Positions 15,837 through 25,153 of a stretch of DNA of 64,000 nt are shown here, piece after piece. Every line of letters starts with the position of its first letter. Within the stretch, counting starts at the first letter, position 1. Below the pieces are notes generated by a model. It had not been told where the DNA came from. It saw only the letters and a program-made list of their open reading frames with translations, and did not search any database. This DNA comes from Halodesulfovibrio sp. MK-HDV (GTDB lineage: Bacteria > Desulfobacterota > Desulfovibrionia > Desulfovibrionales > Desulfovibrionaceae). A program made the position numbers and the translations under genes. Location: positions 62,001-126,000 of the forward strand of contig NZ_WYDS01000016.1 of assembly GCF_009914765.1 (NCBI RefSeq), given 5' to 3'.

Positions 15837-16637
15837 ATGGACATACTCACACTCCCCTTCATGCAAAACGCTATTGCAGCGTCTTTACTAGCATCCATTG
15901 CCTGCGGTATCGTCGGCACGCTTGTTGTTCTTAATCGTCTTGTATTTCTTGCTGGCGGAGTTGCCCATGCAGCTTATGGCGGCGTCGGCTTAGCCTTTTT
16001 CTTCGGACTTCCTGTACTGCCATGTACATTGGGATTCACCCTTGGCTCTTCCGTTGTTATGTCTACCATTGCCAGAAAATATAAAGAAAAGTCAGACGCC
16101 GTAATCGGCGTTCTCTGGGCTGCAGGGATGGCATTCGGTATAATTCTTATTGATCTCACGCCGGGGTACAACGTTGATCTTATGAGCTTCCTTTTCGGCT
16201 CTATTCTCACCGTATCCTCGTTTGATCTCTGGCTCATGTTCGGACTGGATATTTTTATTTTAGCCGCAACCATTATTGCATACCCCGGCCTACTCAGTAT
16301 CTCGTTTGATGCGGAATATGCTGAATCCCGAGGCTTGCCTGCATCGCTTTTGCACACCTTGCTCGTGTGCATGGCGGCATTATCAATTGTTATGATCATT
16401 CGAGTCGTAGGGCTTATTCTCGTCATTGCATTGCTTACTATTCCGCCTTTTATTGCAGAACGAAAAGCACGCAACCTTGCGACAATGATGGGCGCTGCCG
16501 TTTTGTGGAGCATGCTTTTCTGCCTCTTGGGACTATTCTTCGCATTCTGGTTCAACCTAACTTCAGGTGCCAGCATTATTGCAGTAGCATCCATTACGTT
16601 CTTTCTCGTGGTTGGTTTTGAACAACTCCGCAAATAA
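15837..16637 (+). CDS. znuB: Zinc ABC transporter permease
   Basis: A 266-residue inner-membrane protein with about eight hydrophobic segments, of the ABC-3 metal permease family. Conserved pieces include FLAGGVAHAAYGGVGLAF near residue 40, VIGVLWAAGMAFGI, and the coupling region SFDAEYAESRGLP. It forms the zinc channel with ZnuC and receives metal from ZnuA. It is the last gene of the operon, and a strong bidirectional terminator follows 75 bases later. The substrate could be manganese, but the His-rich ZnuA argues for zinc. Confidence 0.92.
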   Translation: MDILTLPFMQNAIAASLLASIACGIVGTLVVLNRLVFLAGGVAHAAYGGVGLAFFFGLPVLPCTLGFTLGSSVVMSTIARKYKEKSDAVIGVLWAAGMAFGIILIDLTPGYNVDLMSFLFGSILTVSSFDLWLMFGLDIFILAATIIAYPGLLSISFDAEYAESRGLPASLLHTLLVCMAALSIVMIIRVVGLILVIALLTIPPFIAERKARNLATMMGAAVLWSMLFCLLGLFFAFWFNLTSGASIIAVASITFFLVVGFEQLRK

Positions 16638-16710
16638 CTACTCGCCCTAATTATTGTCAGAAGCCCTAGTCAATTTGGAACTATTCTCGACAAGTGACTT
16701 TCAGAAAAAC

Positions 16711-16752
16711 AAAAAAAAGCCCCTGCACAACACAGTGCAGGGGCTTTTTTTA
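16711..16752. terminator. Bidirectional terminator between znuB and the FlgO-like operon
   Basis: AAGCCCCTGCAC pairs with GTGCAGGGGCTT around a six-base loop, flanked by eight A on the left and eight T on the right. It serves both convergent operons. Confidence 0.93.
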
Positions 16753-16770
16753 CAGTCTACTATCAAATTA

Positions 16771-17412
16771 TTAGAAACTGGTGCCAACGCTTGGGATAAC
16801 CCCACGTTTTTCATTGCTGCCGACTGTAAGCAAACGCATTTCTGCATTCAGCGGCAAGGTCTGCGTTGCCATTGCGAGCACCTCGTTTGTAGGAGCATGA
16901 ATGAAGCGCATGTTGAAACGTACACGGTTCATTGTCTGTGTGTACGTTCCGGCAACAATAATGGTTGCACGTACGTTTTCATTAGCAAGAACATGTGTAC
17001 GACGACTCAGTACAAATTCGCCACCGCGTGGCTCAAAAAGAATGGAACGTCCTTTACGGATTTCCTGTACTTTATAGCCGGAGGTAACGAGCCAGCGGGA
17101 GACTTCTTCACTCATCTGCCGAGCAAGGGAGCTGGTTTCTTCCAGATCTCCAAGTGCAACAGGAGTTGTTACAATAACACCATACCCTTCAACGTCACCT
17201 TCATCTAAATCAAGTTTCCGGCGCAGTTGAGCATCAAGCTGAGCTGCAAGAGTGTTTGCAACAACAGGGATGTTTTTCCGCACAACAGGAGCGCATTTTT
17301 CAGCCTCTTTTTGTTTTGCGGCAATAAAATCTTCATATGTTCCGGCAGAAGCAGCAAACGGGAGCAGCAAGCACACAAACATAACCAGTGTGGTAAGAAT
17401 ACAACGAATCAT
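16771..17412 (-). CDS. FlgO-like exported protein (second copy)
   Basis: A 213-residue protein with a signal peptide (RCILTTLVMFVCLLLPFAASAG). The body matches the FlgO domain seen in Vibrio flagellar outer-membrane proteins. A first half carries LAAQLDAQLRRKLDL and YGVIVTTPVALGDLEETS; it continues LARQMSEEVSRWLVTSGYKVQEIR, then FVLSRRTHVLANENVRATIIVAGTYT and VRFNMRFIHAPTNEVLA. In Vibrio, FlgO works with lipoprotein FlgP at the outer membrane. It is third in an operon with a lipoprotein and another FlgO-like gene. No flagellar genes are in this window, so a non-flagellar envelope role is possible. Confidence 0.65.
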   Translation of the reverse strand: MIRCILTTLVMFVCLLLPFAASAGTYEDFIAAKQKEAEKCAPVVRKNIPVVANTLAAQLDAQLRRKLDLDEGDVEGYGVIVTTPVALGDLEETSSLARQMSEEVSRWLVTSGYKVQEIRKGRSILFEPRGGEFVLSRRTHVLANENVRATIIVAGTYTQTMNRVRFNMRFIHAPTNEVLAMATQTLPLNAEMRLLTVGSNEKRGVIPSVGTSF

Positions 17413-17423
17413 TTTACTCTCCT

Positions 17424-17720
17424 CTACCGAAGTGTTTCGAGTAGGCGGTTTACAGCTGTAATTTCAGAAACGAGCTGTTCGCGCATATTTTCATGTTCTG
17501 CAGAAGCAAGCCCGAGCAGGAAGTGCTCTTTTGCCAACTCATACCGCTGTTGAGAGATATACTGTCTGCCAATATATAAATTTTGCATTGAGTTACTGCT
17601 GTAGGGAGATGCTACGACCTGATATGCAGCAGGACGCTGTACAGCAGTCGACTTCTTACATTCCAGAGCGCTACACCCGGAGAGAGCAACCATTACTAAA
17701 AGTACCAATACGCGTTTCAT
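17424..17720 (-). CDS. Small lipoprotein of the FlgO-like operon
   Basis: A 98-residue protein with a lipoprotein signal peptide: hydrophobic VLVLLVMVALSG then Cys16 in the lipobox LSGC. The mature part has one TPR-like helix pair (NLYIGRQYISQQRYELAKEHFLLGLASAEHE). I do not recognise a named family. It lies between the two FlgO-like genes (11 and 8 bases away) and has no similarity to Vibrio FlgP that I can see, but it occupies the same place a FlgP-like partner would. Confidence 0.65.
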   Translation of the reverse strand: MKRVLVLLVMVALSGCSALECKKSTAVQRPAAYQVVASPYSSNSMQNLYIGRQYISQQRYELAKEHFLLGLASAEHENMREQLVSEITAVNRLLETLR

Positions 17721-17728
17721 GTCAGCTC

Positions 17729-18547
17729 CTAGTGCAAGTCTTCGCCAAGGTCGATGGCTGTCAGATCATTTGCTCTGGTCATGGTTTCAAAATCGCGCAT
17801 TGAAACAAAGCCTGAACTTAACTTAGGTCCGGTATCTGCCAACATTCTACGAATGACATCTGTCTGCCGAAACACAAGCTGCGCGGTACGCAGTACTGCA
17901 TTATCTTTCACACGCACCATGCGCGCATTCACAAAGACATTTCCCTTTACCTGATAATAGGTGCCGACAATTGCCAAGGCTCGTCTATTCTTTACATAAG
18001 TACGATGATTGCGGGTTAACATGAACTCGCCCTCGCCCTTACGTCCTTTAATCTCATTGCCGATTCGGTATTCTTTTACAGGCACATTACGCTGGTTGAG
18101 TTCGTAAATAAGTGCTTCTGTAATGTAACGACCGAAGGCTGAACTTTGTTCAAAATTATTCTGCTCTACAAATGTGACAGGAAGTATGCTTGCATTCTTG
18201 AATGCTTCCCAATCAAGATTGCTTAACAACTGATTGGCGAGCTCACGAACTTTAAGTTTGACTTCACGCGCATTATCAACTGCCGGCACATCGGACTGCA
18301 TATTGCCTTTACGCCACAACATTCCGCCAGCTCCGTCCGGAAGCATTACGCCGTTATCATAATTGATAACTGTTGTGACCGAAGTGAGTGATGTGTCTTC
18401 CTGATAAAGGGCATCCGCCGATTCAGGAACCATACTTTCTACAGCACCATACACTTTCTTCTGTGGCTGTTGTTCTGCCCATACTTTCGGGACGCCAACC
18501 ATAATAACCAAGAGCGCAATACCTACGCCGCGAAAAGCATTAGACAT
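17729..18547 (-). CDS. FlgO-like exported protein (first copy)
   Basis: A 272-residue protein with a signal peptide (VGIALLVIMVGVPKVWA). The C-terminal 180 residues have the FlgO pattern: VRELANQLLSNLD, ASILPVTFVEQNNFEQSSAFGRYITEALIYELNQRNVPVKEYR read in that order, the ELMLTR-like stretch FMLTRNHRTYVKNRRALAIVGTY, and VFVNARMVRVKDNAVLRTA. The N-terminal 80 residues are extra and variable. It is the first gene of a three-gene operon. Its likely place is the periplasm or outer membrane; the precise role is unknown. Confidence 0.65.
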   Translation of the reverse strand: MSNAFRGVGIALLVIMVGVPKVWAEQQPQKKVYGAVESMVPESADALYQEDTSLTSVTTVINYDNGVMLPDGAGGMLWRKGNMQSDVPAVDNAREVKLKVRELANQLLSNLDWEAFKNASILPVTFVEQNNFEQSSAFGRYITEALIYELNQRNVPVKEYRIGNEIKGRKGEGEFMLTRNHRTYVKNRRALAIVGTYYQVKGNVFVNARMVRVKDNAVLRTAQLVFRQTDVIRRMLADTGPKLSSGFVSMRDFETMTRANDLTAIDLGEDLH

Positions 18548-18663
18548 GCCAGTCCTCCATATCAGTTCGTACCAATTCTGGTGCGTTCATTATTTGCCGA
18601 GTTACATTCACTATCGGCGTTGGCATGGAAAACTTAAATAGAATATCATTCGGATATACAGAC

Positions 18664-18700
18664 CAAAAAAAAAGACCGCCCTAAGGACGGTCTTTTTTAT
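18664..18700 (-). terminator. Terminator of lon
   Basis: On the minus strand AAAAGACCG and CGGTCTTT form the stem around a CCTTAGGG core, with a T run of nine following. It is symmetric enough to work both ways, but the gene ending here is lon. Confidence 0.8.
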
Positions 18701-18720
18701 TCTATATTTTTTATGAGCGC

Positions 18721-21195
18721 TTAATGCGTAACTTGTGCGGCATCAGGCTCACAAATCTTTAGAGAGTCAAGAAGCTCCCTAGTCTGACACTTTCCCTGGT
18801 AGATCTCCGCAGAGTCGACTGCAAGTGCGTATGGAAGCACTTCATCTACATTCTCAACAGGTACAATAGTCATACCTCTAAGAACGTCTGCTGGAATATC
18901 TTTAAGATCTTTTTCGTTATCTTTAGGGATAAGCACAGTGGTGATGAGTCCACGACGGGCAGCCAGAAGCTTTTCACGTAAACCGCCAATCGGCAGAACA
19001 CGACCACGCAGAGTAATCTCACCAGTCATGGCAATATCGTTACGTACAGGAATACCAAGCAGTGCTGATACCATAGAGGTGCAAAGGGTAATACCGGCAG
19101 AAGGTCCATCTTTAGGAGTTGCGCCTTCCGGTACGTGAACGTGAATGTCGATGGTCTTATGGAAGTCCGGCTTTAAACCAAACAGACCGGAACGAGAGCG
19201 AATGTATGAAAGAGCTGCCTGTGCAGACTCAGTCATAACTTCACCAAGTTTACCAGTGGTGGAAACTTTGCCGGTACCCGGCATAATTGCAGTTTCGACC
19301 AACAGTAACTCGCCACCCATCTCTGTCCAAGCAAGACCGGTTGTTACACCAATCTGCGCCTCATCTTCTCTTTCGCCATAACGGTATCGTTTAACACCGA
19401 GCATGCTGGAGAGACTCTGAGTTGTTACAGAAATAAGCTTGTTCATATCATCCGCTTCTACAACACGCATTGCGGCCTTACGGCAGATAGATGCAATTTC
19501 GCGTTCAAGGCTACGTACACCTGCTTCACGGGTGTAGTGACGGATAATATCCATAATCACGTTATCAGACATTCGCAGGTTATCACTCTTAATGCCGTGC
19601 TGATCAATTTGTTTTGGCAGCAAGAAATCACGAGCGATGCGTTTTTTCTCAGTTTCAAGGTAGCCCGGCAGCTGAATAATTTCCATTCTATCCTGAAGCG
19701 GAAGTGGAATGGACTGCAAGCTGTTGGCTGTTGTGATGAAAAACACCTGAGACAGATCATAGTCTAAATCAAGGTAGTGATCATTAAATGTGCTGTTCTG
19801 TTCCGGATCAAGTACTTCGAGCAACGCCGCGGAAGGGTCGCCTCTAAAGTCAGTACTCATTTTATCAATTTCATCAAGGCAGAAGAGCGGGTTATTGAAA
19901 TCCACTCGCTTGAGAGACTGAATAATTTTACCCGGCAACGCACCAACATAGGTACGTCTATGTCCGCGAACTTCCGCTTCATCACGTACGCCGCCAAGAG
20001 ACAGACGAACAAAATCGCGGTTTGTTGCACGTGCAATAGAACGAGCAAGTGATGTTTTACCAACACCCGGAGGGCCTACAAGGCAAAGGATAGGACCCTT
20101 CAGCTTTGTTGCAAGCTTCTGCACTGCGAGAAATTCAAGAATACGTTCTTTCGGCTTTTCAAGACCAAAATGGTCTTCATCCAAAATAGAGCGTGCTCCA
20201 TCAATATCAATCGGAGTTTCTTTCAGCTTGTTCCAAGGCAGGTCTACAATCCAGTCGATGTAGTTGCGAACAACGGTGTATTCTGCGGAAGAAGCAGGCA
20301 TAGCACGCAGCTTTTTCAGCTCCCGCATGCCTCGGTCACGAGCTTCATCTGGCATATCTTTGCTGTTAAGAATTGCCTCAAGTTCGTTAAGCTCTTCCTG
20401 CGGATCATCGTCGCGACCCATTTCTTTATTGATCGCTTTGATCTGCTCGTTAAGATAGTACTCTTTCTGGTTACGTTCCATCTGATGTTTAACGCGGTTT
20501 TTAATGCGTTTTTCCATTGATGTAATCGCAATTTCGCCCTGAAGGAGTTCGTATACTTTCTCAAGTCGCTGAACAGGATCTGTAAGCTCAAGAACTTCCT
20601 GCTTCATTCGGTAATCAACTTTAAGGTGCGGCATAATGGCGTCTGCCAATTTGCCAACAGAGCTTACCGCGTTGATAGCGAGCAGGGTTTCCTGAGCGAG
20701 TTTTTTATTAATTTTTGCATACTCTTCTAGAGAGTCATGACAAGCACGGGCAAGCGCTTCTGCTTCCGTACCTTCAATATCATTTTCTTCTATAGGAGCT
20801 ATGTTGGCGAGAACAAAAGTTACTTCTTCTTCGCCCTCTTCTTCTGTTTCGAGTTTTTCAACACCAGCAGAAGTCCAGCGTGCACGATACAGACCTTCAA
20901 ACAATACCTTTATGGTACCGTCAGGCAGTCTGAGCATCTGGAGCACTTTAGAAACAGTACCAATCTCGAAGAGATCGTCTGCTTCAGGAACTTCCATTTC
21001 CGGCTCACGTTGGGCAACAAGAAAAATCTCTTTACTGCTATCAGCAATAGCATGCTCGATAGCTTTGATGGAGGCCTCACGACCAACAAACAAAGGAATA
21101 ATCGAACGCGGAAACATTACTACTTCCCGCAGGGACATCAGTGGGAGTTGAATGGTAGCAAGACGCTTTTCGTCGCTTGTTCCAATCTCAGTCAT
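18721..21195 (-). CDS. lon: Lon ATP-dependent protease
   Basis: An 824-residue LonA protease. The N-terminal substrate domain begins [17 protein letters not shown]. The AAA+ module has Walker [10 protein letters not shown] and Walker [10 protein letters not shown]. The C-terminal protease domain carries the Ser-Lys dyad: Ser in DGPSAGITL and Lys in [12 protein letters not shown]. It degrades misfolded and regulatory proteins in the cytoplasm. The ATG at 21195 has GGAGG seven bases upstream and gives the usual start; an in-frame extension to 21222 has no ribosome site. It follows clpX by 150 bases with its own likely promoter and terminator. Confidence 0.97.
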   Translation of the reverse strand: MTEIGTSDEKRLATIQLPLMSLREVVMFPRSIIPLFVGREASIKAIEHAIADSSKEIFLVAQREPEMEVPEADDLFEIGTVSKVLQMLRLPDGTIKVLFEGLYRARWTSAGVEKLETEEEGEEEVTFVLANIAPIEENDIEGTEAEALARACHDSLEEYAKINKKLAQETLLAINAVSSVGKLADAIMPHLKVDYRMKQEVLELTDPVQRLEKVYELLQGEIAITSMEKRIKNRVKHQMERNQKEYYLNEQIKAINKEMGRDDDPQEELNELEAILNSKDMPDEARDRGMRELKKLRAMPASSAEYTVVRNYIDWIVDLPWNKLKETPIDIDGARSILDEDHFGLEKPKERILEFLAVQKLATKLKGPILCLVGPPGVGKTSLARSIARATNRDFVRLSLGGVRDEAEVRGHRRTYVGALPGKIIQSLKRVDFNNPLFCLDEIDKMSTDFRGDPSAALLEVLDPEQNSTFNDHYLDLDYDLSQVFFITTANSLQSIPLPLQDRMEIIQLPGYLETEKKRIARDFLLPKQIDQHGIKSDNLRMSDNVIMDIIRHYTREAGVRSLEREIASICRKAAMRVVEADDMNKLISVTTQSLSSMLGVKRYRYGEREDEAQIGVTTGLAWTEMGGELLLVETAIMPGTGKVSTTGKLGEVMTESAQAALSYIRSRSGLFGLKPDFHKTIDIHVHVPEGATPKDGPSAGITLCTSMVSALLGIPVRNDIAMTGEITLRGRVLPIGGLREKLLAARRGLITTVLIPKDNEKDLKDIPADVLRGMTIVPVENVDEVLPYALAVDSAEIYQGKCQTRELLDSLKICEPDAAQVTH

Positions 21196-21349
21196 ATATC
21201 CTCCTCGTTTCGTGCCGTGCACTCTTCCGCAAGGAAGACAAGAGGCACAACGAGATATTTAAGTCTCGGTGCCGAATTGTCAATTGCTTCAGCTGAATAT
21301 ACTCAAAATGCATCACACATTCATGTGATGCATTTTGATAACTATCTAA

Positions 21350-22600
21350 TTAAGAAGCAGTCTTTGCCTCATTCTCATAAATAAGCATAGGCTCTTTTCC
21401 TTCTTCAACTACCGCTCTGTTGACTACGCACTCCTTAACACCCTTAAGGGAAGGAAGATGGTACATAATTTCAAGCATGATAGATTCCATTACGTTACGC
21501 AGTCCCCTGGCACCAGTCTTGCGTTCAATGGCCTGACGGGCAATCGCTTTAAGGGCGTTAGTGGTAATACGTAATGAAACTTTGTCGAATTCAAAAAGCT
21601 TCTGGTACTGACGTACAAGCGCGTTTTTAGGCTCAGAAAGAATACGTACAAGGTCGTCTTCGCCAAGCTCTTCAACACAAGTAATGACAGGAATACGCCC
21701 GATAAATTCAGGAATAAGACCAAACTTTACAAGGTCGTTAGGCTGTACTTGTGACAACAAGGAGGAGAGGGACATCTCTTCCTTAACCGTAATTTTTGCA
21801 CCAAAGCCCATTGCCTTGCCGCTCATACGTGTTTCAATGATCTTATCAAGACCAATGAACGCGCCGCCGACAATAAACAGGATGTTAGAGGTATCCATGC
21901 GGATAAACTCTTGCTGAGGATGCTTACGGCCACCTTTAGGTGGAATGTTAGCTACAGTACCTTCAATAATTTTAAGAAGTGCCTGCTGTACACCTTCACC
22001 GGACACGTCACGGGTGATGGACGGGCCGTCACCTTTGCGGGAGATTTTATCAATCTCATCGATGTAGATAATACCTTTTGCAGCGGATTCGATGTCGTAA
22101 TCAGCATTCTGCAAAAGCTGCACAAGAATGTTCTCTACGTCTTCACCAACATACCCTGCTTCAGTGAGGGTTGTCGCATCTGCAATAGCAAACGGAACGT
22201 TAAGAACGCGTGCAAGAGTTTTTGCCAGCAGGGTTTTACCGCTACCGGAAGGACCGGCAAGAAGAATGTTGCTTTTTTCAAGCTCAACATCACCAAGCTT
22301 GTGCTCAAAGAACACACGCTTGTAGTGGTTGTGTACAGCAACAGACAAAATCTTTTTAGCCTGATGCTGACCGATAACATACTCGTCGAGCTTACTTTTA
22401 ATTTCCTCAGGTGTAAGAAGCTGATCGCCATCTTCTATGGCTTCAACACTTTCCTGCGCGATAATCTCGTTACAAAGAGCGATACACTCGTCACAAATGT
22501 AGACTTCTGGACCTGCGATAAGACGAGCAACCTGCTCCTGTCCTTTACCGCAGAAAGTACAATTGAGCTCTTCGTTTTGTTCGATAGAGTTTTTATCCAT
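21350..22600 (-). CDS. clpX: ATP-dependent Clp protease ATP-binding subunit ClpX
   Basis: A 416-residue AAA+ unfoldase. The N-terminal zinc domain has two CxxC pairs ([11 protein letters not shown] and CDECIALC). Walker A is [15 protein letters not shown], Walker [11 protein letters not shown], and the [23 protein letters not shown] block read in order is diagnostic for ClpX. The ClpP-docking loop is the IGL-type motif IGLDK near residue 265. The gene follows clpP directly. A GTG at 22612 overlaps the clpP stop by one base and adds MEYH; the ATG at 22600 gives the family-like start, and the ribosome site is weak for both, so the start is uncertain by four residues. Confidence 0.95.
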   Translation of the reverse strand: MDKNSIEQNEELNCTFCGKGQEQVARLIAGPEVYICDECIALCNEIIAQESVEAIEDGDQLLTPEEIKSKLDEYVIGQHQAKKILSVAVHNHYKRVFFEHKLGDVELEKSNILLAGPSGSGKTLLAKTLARVLNVPFAIADATTLTEAGYVGEDVENILVQLLQNADYDIESAAKGIIYIDEIDKISRKGDGPSITRDVSGEGVQQALLKIIEGTVANIPPKGGRKHPQQEFIRMDTSNILFIVGGAFIGLDKIIETRMSGKAMGFGAKITVKEEMSLSSLLSQVQPNDLVKFGLIPEFIGRIPVITCVEELGEDDLVRILSEPKNALVRQYQKLFEFDKVSLRITTNALKAIARQAIERKTGARGLRNVMESIMLEIMYHLPSLKGVKECVVNRAVVEEGKEPMLIYENEAKTAS

Positions 22601-22611
22601 ATGGTATTCCA

Positions 22612-23214
22612 CTACTTCTCTGTTTTGAGAATGTCATTACGGGATACGAGGATTTCGTCGATAAGGCCAAAGTCCTTTGCTTGCTCCGCACCCATGAAGT
22701 AATCACGTTCTGTGTGTTCAACAACAGTTTTAATCGGTTTCCCTGAGTGATGTGCAAGAATACCGTTCAAGGAATCTTTTAACCGCAGAATTTCTTTGGC
22801 GTGGATTTCAATATCCGTAGCCTGCCCCTGAATTCCACCAAGCGGCTGATGAATCATAATACGGCTGTGAGGCAAAGAGAAACGTTTACCTTCGGCACCG
22901 GCAGCCAGCAATAACGCACCCATGCTTGCAGCTTGTCCCATGCACAGCGTCGCAACAGGAGAAGAAATATACTGCATGGTATCATAAATTGCCATCCCTG
23001 CGGTAACTGATCCGCCAGGAGAGTTGATATACATGTAAATTTCTTTTTCAGGATTCTCTGATTCCAGGAACAAAAGCTGTGCACAAATCAATGAAGCGAT
23101 CTGATCATCAATTGGAGTTCCGAGGAGAATAATCCGGTCTTTAAGCAAACGGGAGTAAATATCGTAGGCACGTTCAGACCGACCGGTGGTTTCGATAACA
23201 ATAGGCACTGCCAT
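22612..23214 (-). CDS. clpP: ATP-dependent Clp protease proteolytic subunit ClpP
   Basis: A 200-residue serine peptidase that forms the tetradecameric barrel of ClpXP. The catalytic Ser is in [11 protein letters not shown], the His in [10 protein letters not shown], and the Asp near [17 protein letters not shown]. The N-terminus ([21 protein letters not shown]) includes the short propeptide region. It is the first gene of the clpP-clpX pair and lies 260 bases downstream of tig, in the classic tig-clpP-clpX-lon order. Confidence 0.97.
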   Translation of the reverse strand: MAVPIVIETTGRSERAYDIYSRLLKDRIILLGTPIDDQIASLICAQLLFLESENPEKEIYMYINSPGGSVTAGMAIYDTMQYISSPVATLCMGQAASMGALLLAAGAEGKRFSLPHSRIMIHQPLGGIQGQATDIEIHAKEILRLKDSLNGILAHHSGKPIKTVVEHTERDYFMGAEQAKDFGLIDEILVSRNDILKTEK

Positions 23215-23406
23215 AACGCACTCCTAACAGTGGTAAAAAAGTATATTTTGTAGGCTTGAAAAAAAAAGGGCAGCGAATGTACGCATCAAATATAACAGAT
23301 GTGCACTACCCGTTCTTACAAACGGACTTATAGCAACCTAGCAGAAGTTTACCCAACTGCTCAAGAAGCAAAGAGACTCTATTTGTGATAACTTACAATA
23401 TAAAGC

Positions 23407-23441
23407 AAAAAAACGGGGCTAGCATTTATGCCGCCCCGTTT
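23407..23441 (-). terminator. Terminator of tig
   Basis: On the minus strand ACGGGGC pairs with GCCCCGT around GGCATAAATGCTA and seven T follow. It lies 35 bases past the tig stop, so clpP probably has its own promoter in 23215-23400. Confidence 0.88.
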
Positions 23442-23474
23442 ATATTGTCTAATCTGAAGAAAGTAAAAGAGAAC

Positions 23475-24788
23475 TTAGTCTTCTTTTTCTTCTTCTTTCT
23501 TTGGCTCAACTTCAGTAACGTTAGCTTTTTCGTAGATTGCGTCCATTGCTTTATCAGCAAGGAGACGGTCACGAAGGCTAAAGAGAAGATTGTTTTTGGA
23601 GTAGTATTCTTTAACAACGTTGAATTCCTGACCTGCACGCTGTGCAATCTGGTGAAGCTGCATATCAACTTCCTGATCAGCTACTTCAACGCCTTCTTTC
23701 TTAGCTACTGCAATAAGGAAAACCTGAGTTTTTGCGATCTCTTCTGCTTCTGGACGAACTTCTGCCTGAAGCTCTTCCGGAGTCTTACCAAGAGATTCAA
23801 CAGACTTGCCCTGACGCTCGAGACGTTCGATACGTTCCTGAATGAGGCTGTCTACGTGACCGTCAACCATAGTGGCTGGGATCGGGAAGTCGACAGTTTT
23901 CAGAAGGGAATCAAGCATGGTTTTCTGAGCCTGAGATTTGTTAAGCTGCAGGCGGCTGCTTTTGTAGGATTCTACAACTGCTTCACGCATTTTCTCAATG
24001 GAATCGAAACCGCCAGCTTTCTTAGCGAGTTCGTCGTTGAGTTCAGGAAGTTTTTTCTCCTGAATGCCGTGTACAGTCACTTTCATGGTCACAGTTTTAC
24101 CTGCGAACTCAGGGTTGATGAAGTCTTCAGGGAAGGTAACTTCGCCTTCGCCAGCTTCGCCAACAGTGATTGATTTTACGAGTGTTTCGAAATCTTCGAG
24201 AGCCTGCTTGTCACCAAGAGTCATCTGGAAGTTTTCAGCGGATACACCTTCAAGAGGCTCACCATTTTCGTAAGCAGCAAAGTCGATTACAGCAATCTCA
24301 CCGTCTTTAGCAGCGCGGTTTTCCGCGATTACTACGTTTTCAGCCATGTTACCACGGATGCGGTCGAGTACTTCGTCAACTTCTTTTTCGTCTACAACAA
24401 CTTTTTCTTCTTCAACTTCGATGCCTTCGTAGTTTGGAAGGTCAAAAGCTGGCATAACTTCGAAGGAGATAGAGTAGGTGAACTCTTCGTCACGAACGAG
24501 TTCGCCGCCGTCAAAGTCGATACGAGAAACCGGGGAAAGTTCACCTTCGCCGATTACTTCGTTGATGTGAACGTTAACGAGGTCCTGAGTTGCTTCAGAA
24601 TAAACTTCTTTCTTAAAGCGACCTTCGATTACGCTGGTAGGTACTTTACCTTTACGGAAACCTTTGAGGTCTACGTTGGTACGGTACATTGCGATTGTTG
24701 CAGCAAGTGCAGCATTAACCTCGTCCACAGGAACAGTAATATTAATCTGCTTCTTAACCGGAGACAGATCTTCTACTTTATATTCCAT
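23475..24788 (-). CDS. tig: Trigger factor
   Basis: A 437-residue ribosome-associated chaperone and peptidyl-prolyl isomerase. The N-terminal ribosome-binding domain has the signature FRKGKVPTS (the FRxGxxP motif) at residues 45-53. The central FKBP-like domain is present, with GEIAVIDFAAYENGEPLEG, and a long helical C-terminal arm ends in an acidic tail (PKKEEEKED). It binds near the ribosomal exit tunnel. It is transcribed from its own unit upstream of clpP and downstream of tRNA-Leu, with a standard ribosome site (GGAGCG) before ATG. Confidence 0.96.
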   Translation of the reverse strand: MEYKVEDLSPVKKQINITVPVDEVNAALAATIAMYRTNVDLKGFRKGKVPTSVIEGRFKKEVYSEATQDLVNVHINEVIGEGELSPVSRIDFDGGELVRDEEFTYSISFEVMPAFDLPNYEGIEVEEEKVVVDEKEVDEVLDRIRGNMAENVVIAENRAAKDGEIAVIDFAAYENGEPLEGVSAENFQMTLGDKQALEDFETLVKSITVGEAGEGEVTFPEDFINPEFAGKTVTMKVTVHGIQEKKLPELNDELAKKAGGFDSIEKMREAVVESYKSSRLQLNKSQAQKTMLDSLLKTVDFPIPATMVDGHVDSLIQERIERLERQGKSVESLGKTPEELQAEVRPEAEEIAKTQVFLIAVAKKEGVEVADQEVDMQLHQIAQRAGQEFNVVKEYYSKNNLLFSLRDRLLADKAMDAIYEKANVTEVEPKKEEEKED

Positions 24789-24869
24789 GGCTCACGCTCC
24801 TTCTTGTCCAGTGGAAAATTAGAAAAATTCTCCGGCCATCAATAAAGTGAAGTACCGGATAGAAATATA

Positions 24870-24954
24870 TGGTGCGAAAGGAGAGACTCGAACTCTCACG
24901 GGATTAACCGCCAGATCCTAAATCTGGTGCGTCTACCAATTCCGCCACTCTCGC
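24870..24954 (-). tRNA. tRNA-Leu (anticodon UAG)
   Basis: An 85-base class II tRNA with an encoded CCA. The acceptor stem is GCGAGAG with CTTTCGC (one G-U), the D arm includes GGAATTGGTAGAC, and the anticodon loop TTTAGGA gives UAG between CCAGA and TCTGG. There is a long variable arm as expected for leucine, and the T arm is GAGAGTTCGAGTCTCTC. It reads CUN leucine codons. It lies 80 bases upstream of tig on the same strand. Confidence 0.97.
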
Positions 24955-25099
24955 ATTCATTCATATGTACGACTGTTACCGCAATAAGGATTTATATGTC
25001 CTTGCTTGCTTACTTGGTAACATGTCGAAGGCGCAGACATTTACCATTGCTACGCACAGAGTTCAAGCATTAAAATGCAATTAAATTACATTTCTTGTG

Positions 25100-25131
25100 A
25101 AAAAAAGCTCTAAGTAGACGAAGCTACTTAC
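25100..25131 (-). terminator. Weak terminator candidate after selD
   Basis: On the minus strand TAAGTAG pairs with CTACTTA across GCTTCG or so, followed after GAGC by seven T. The gap before the T run makes it a weaker candidate. Confidence 0.4.
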
Positions 25132-25153
25132 AAACATTTTTACGTCACTATTA

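Noticed and set aside
23385-24173. 262-residue + strand frame over tig
   Set aside because: Antisense to trigger factor, which is intact; the product is a Phe/Cys-rich shadow.
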